DNA of 44,021 nucleotides, from assembly GCA_021795465.1 (NCBI GenBank), contig JAJYPK010000010.1:1-44021 (forward strand). The letters are read 5' to 3'. The notes under the pieces were generated by a model. It ran no database searches. It had not been told where the DNA came from and worked only from the letters and a program-made list of their open reading frames with translations. The position numbers and the translations under genes are program-made. How positions within the stretch are numbered: the stretch's first letter is position 1; every line of letters begins with the position of its first letter. The stretch comes from Bacillota bacterium (GTDB lineage Bacteria > Bacillota > Sulfobacillia > Sulfobacillales > Sulfobacillaceae). Shown in pieces: positions 42,154-44,021 of the stretch.

Positions 42154-43074
42154 CTATTTTTTATCCATTTCGGCTTGAAGTTTTTCCAAATACTGTATAC
42201 GGTGCTGGAGACTCGGATGCGTAGATAATATTTCCATCACGCTATTCTTGCGAACAGCGGGAAAAATAAAGAAGGCGTTGAAGGCTTCCGCTTTACGGAG
42301 ATCTCGACGCGATGACCGATTCATGCTGGTATTGATTTTTTGCAATGCACTAGCGAGATAACCGGGGTGCCCCGTAATGATAGCGGAGCCTCGATCGGCA
42401 GCAAATTCGCGATAGCGGGAAAGGGTACGAATGAGTACAAAGCTTACGGCCCAGACGACGATCGAGGCAAGCCAGATAAGCATGATGGCTTGGCCGCCGT
42501 TGCCTCGGCCTCGACCCCCTTCTTCGCCCTCGAGAGCAAACCCAAAGAACAAGAATTGCTGAACGATGAACGAGGCAATCATCGCAAAAAAGCTGGCGAT
42601 GGTGATCACCGCAACATCTCGATTTTTAATGTGGGTCATCTCATGGGCTAACACGGCTTCCAATTCGGGGCCATCAAGACGGTCTAAAAGTCCTTGGGTG
42701 ACCGTAATCACCGCGGTTTTAGGGTTCCTTCCTGTGGCAAAAGCGTTAGGCATCCGAGTGGGCATCACCGCAACGCGAGGTTTGGGGATGTCCGCTAGTT
42801 GTGCAATGCGCTCAATCATTTTGTGGAGTTCTGGCGCTTGCTGTGCCGTCACCTGACGAGCTCCGGTAGATAAGAGCACGAGTTGATCGGAAAAGAAATA
42901 TTGGCTGAATAGCAGGGCTCCTATGATCACGACAAGAATGGGGATCCCTACTTTCAACGCGACCAGTACGGCGATAAATCCTAAATACAGTAGAGCCAGT
43001 AAAAACATCGTGAGAAACATCCGAAACGAGAGGCCATAATCATGGCCGTACCATGGTTGACTTGCCTTAGACAT
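42154..43074 (-). CDS. htpX: HtpX-type membrane zinc metalloprotease (M48)
   Basis: HtpX degrades misfolded membrane proteins. The 306-residue product has two N-terminal helices (about 19-40 and 43-62), the zinc-binding HEMTH at 144-148, two further helices (about 155-180 and 195-215) and the third ligand Glu in SRYREFAADRGSA. The C-terminus ends STHPSLQHRIQYLEKLQ. AAGGGAG precedes the ATG. Together with pspA, pspAA and pspAB it forms an envelope-stress locus. Confidence 0.94.
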   Translation of the reverse strand: MSKASQPWYGHDYGLSFRMFLTMFLLALLYLGFIAVLVALKVGIPILVVIIGALLFSQYFFSDQLVLLSTGARQVTAQQAPELHKMIERIAQLADIPKPRVAVMPTRMPNAFATGRNPKTAVITVTQGLLDRLDGPELEAVLAHEMTHIKNRDVAVITIASFFAMIASFIVQQFLFFGFALEGEEGGRGRGNGGQAIMLIWLASIVVWAVSFVLIRTLSRYREFAADRGSAIITGHPGYLASALQKINTSMNRSSRRDLRKAEAFNAFFIFPAVRKNSVMEILSTHPSLQHRIQYLEKLQAEMDKK

Positions 43075-43560
43075 GTCCGTTGCTCCCTTCTTCCCAATTA
43101 TAGTGTATGTCGTTATAGTACCCTGCTCAAGTTTTTCTTAAAATTTGCGATTTGGAAAATATCGGCGCTTTACGTCCGTCTGGTTCGTCGATGTATGGTT
43201 ATATCCTCTCATTCTGCTGCTGATCCACCAAACTATTCTGCCGTTCCGGGTTTGCTGCAAGAAGACTCTTTTCGGCGGTATTGGATGGGGCGGTCCGGAC
43301 TGTCCCGCCCCCACGTATGGCGCAAATTGTGGAGTAACGGTAGAAGATCCACGCAACGGGTCTTCTTTCCTGTTCTTGGTGCTACAAGACAACATCGCCG
43401 ACACATTTCCGTGCCAGAAAACTTCATCAAAACGTCATTAATGGCCAATGCCTCGCGGACAAAGTCCCACTTACTACTAGGGAGTGCGTTCACAACTTGT
43501 ATAGGGATATGGGAATTGGCTCAGTCTAAACACCACGAGAGGAGGTTATTTTTATTATTG
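43075..43560. other. 486-base gap between htpX and the truncated nucleotidase gene
   Basis: Several frames are open but none has a ribosome site with a recognisable protein. The left end must carry the htpX promoter; a TATAAT on the minus strand (43102-43097) is a candidate -10 without a good -35. A GAGGAGG at 43539-43545 serves the next ORF. Confidence 0.45.
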
Positions 43561-44021
43561 ATGGCTATAAAACATCTGACGATTATTCAGCAAAATGACA
43601 CACATGGCTACTTATGGCCTCATTCTGAACTATTTTGGATGGACCCCAATCCTGTATTTTCAATGAATATTGGAGGATACGCACGCACGGCTGTCGGACA
43701 GGTCTTTTGTCACGAGGCCGTCGACGGGGTGGAGCGAGAAATGAGCAACGGTGGATTCGAAAAGGATCGCCAAACGTTAAAAAAACGCTGTCCGGCGCAC
43801 ACCGCGGGCACGACGCGCGCAGGACAGGCTCAATGCCCCGCGGCATCCGGACTCGGGATTCCGCTCAAGGTGGATCGCCGCGTTTTTACGCCCATCGACC
43901 GCGCGAGCTATCAGTGGGATCGCGAGTACAAATATCGCACCGCCGTCGAACGGGTCAATAGTCGGCTCGATGTGTCGTTTGGCTTTGAACTCCATACCAT
44001 TCGAGGATTGCAAAAAATGCA
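43561..44021 (+). pseudogene. 5'-nucleotidase/metallophosphatase N-terminus joined in frame to a transposase fragment (partial)
   Basis: Residues 1 to ~45 (KHLTIIQQNDTHGYLWPHSELFW, then GGYAR) are the start of a 5'-nucleotidase-type metallophosphatase, with the metal-binding NDTHG motif. After about 43690 the same open frame reads as the C-terminal part of a DDE transposase: a GFEKDRQTLKKRCPA segment, then VDRRVFTPIDR, YKYRTAVERVNSRLD and HTIRG. The change coincides with a rise in GC. The rest of the phosphatase, including its other metal ligands, is missing, so it is broken. No insertion-sequence end is visible at the junction, so a deletion or recombination event is likely. The frame is still open at the window edge. 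The spacing from GAGGAGG to the ATG is long (15 bases); TTG at 43558 is an alternative start. Confidence 0.72.

Noticed and set aside
43145-43441. 98-codon + strand ORF after htpX
   Set aside because: No ribosome site before the ATG, odd composition and an overlapping open frame on the other strand; no family recognised.

Overview
The window looks like chromosome of an endospore-forming, mid-GC Firmicute. A Sulfobacillus-like thermoacidophile is my best guess from gene content and style; no rRNA is present to prove it. The support is the Bacillus-type block SRP RNA-dnaX-ybaB-recR-yaaL-bofA, an rpoE(delta)-pyrG pair, a full kdp potassium system and Shine-Dalgarno sites of the AGGAGG type. No tRNA, rRNA operon, CRISPR array, prophage or complete insertion sequence was found.

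Layout. 1-3.7 kb: SRP RNA 3' part, then DNA-repair and sporulation housekeeping genes on the + strand. 3.7-9.3 kb: gltX, convergent selD (itself a selenoprotein read through an in-frame UGA), a secreted GH18 protein and an RlmI-type methyltransferase. 9.3-18 kb: an accessory stretch of transporters and regulators: a metabolite:H+ symporter, a small membrane protein, a frameshifted DHA2 drug exporter with its TetR regulator and two operators, a DMT exporter with a HisA-like protein lacking the catalytic aspartates, and an MFS-HxlR pair that uses CTG-rich leucine codons. 18-22.3 kb: a drug/polyketide-type ABC exporter, an acetamidase/formamidase and an amino-acid permease.

22.3-31 kb: the Kdp system. 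kdpFABC runs leftward, preceded by an extra 27-codon membrane peptide. The sensor kinase is split: the KdpD/USP input domain lies divergently on the far side of the promoter region, while the membrane/GAF/kinase half is downstream with kdpE. 31-36 kb: an A-type Fe-S carrier, a MarR regulator and a divergent fatty-acid beta-oxidation operon (3-hydroxyacyl-CoA dehydrogenase in two pieces, enoyl-CoA hydratase, acyl-CoA ligase) whose leader holds a translated-looking 34-codon ORF overlapping an intrinsic terminator. 36-40.4 kb: GH3 NagZ with a coupled membrane protein, then rpoE and pyrG. 40.4-43.1 kb: an envelope-stress cluster pspA-pspAA with convergent pspAB and htpX. The window ends in a truncated 5'-nucleotidase-type gene joined in frame to a transposase fragment that runs off the edge.

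The most notable points are the Sec-containing SelD, the divergent split KdpD around kdpFABC with two tandem 27-residue peptides, the active-site-less HisA homologue, and the leader-ORF/attenuator in front of the beta-oxidation operon.
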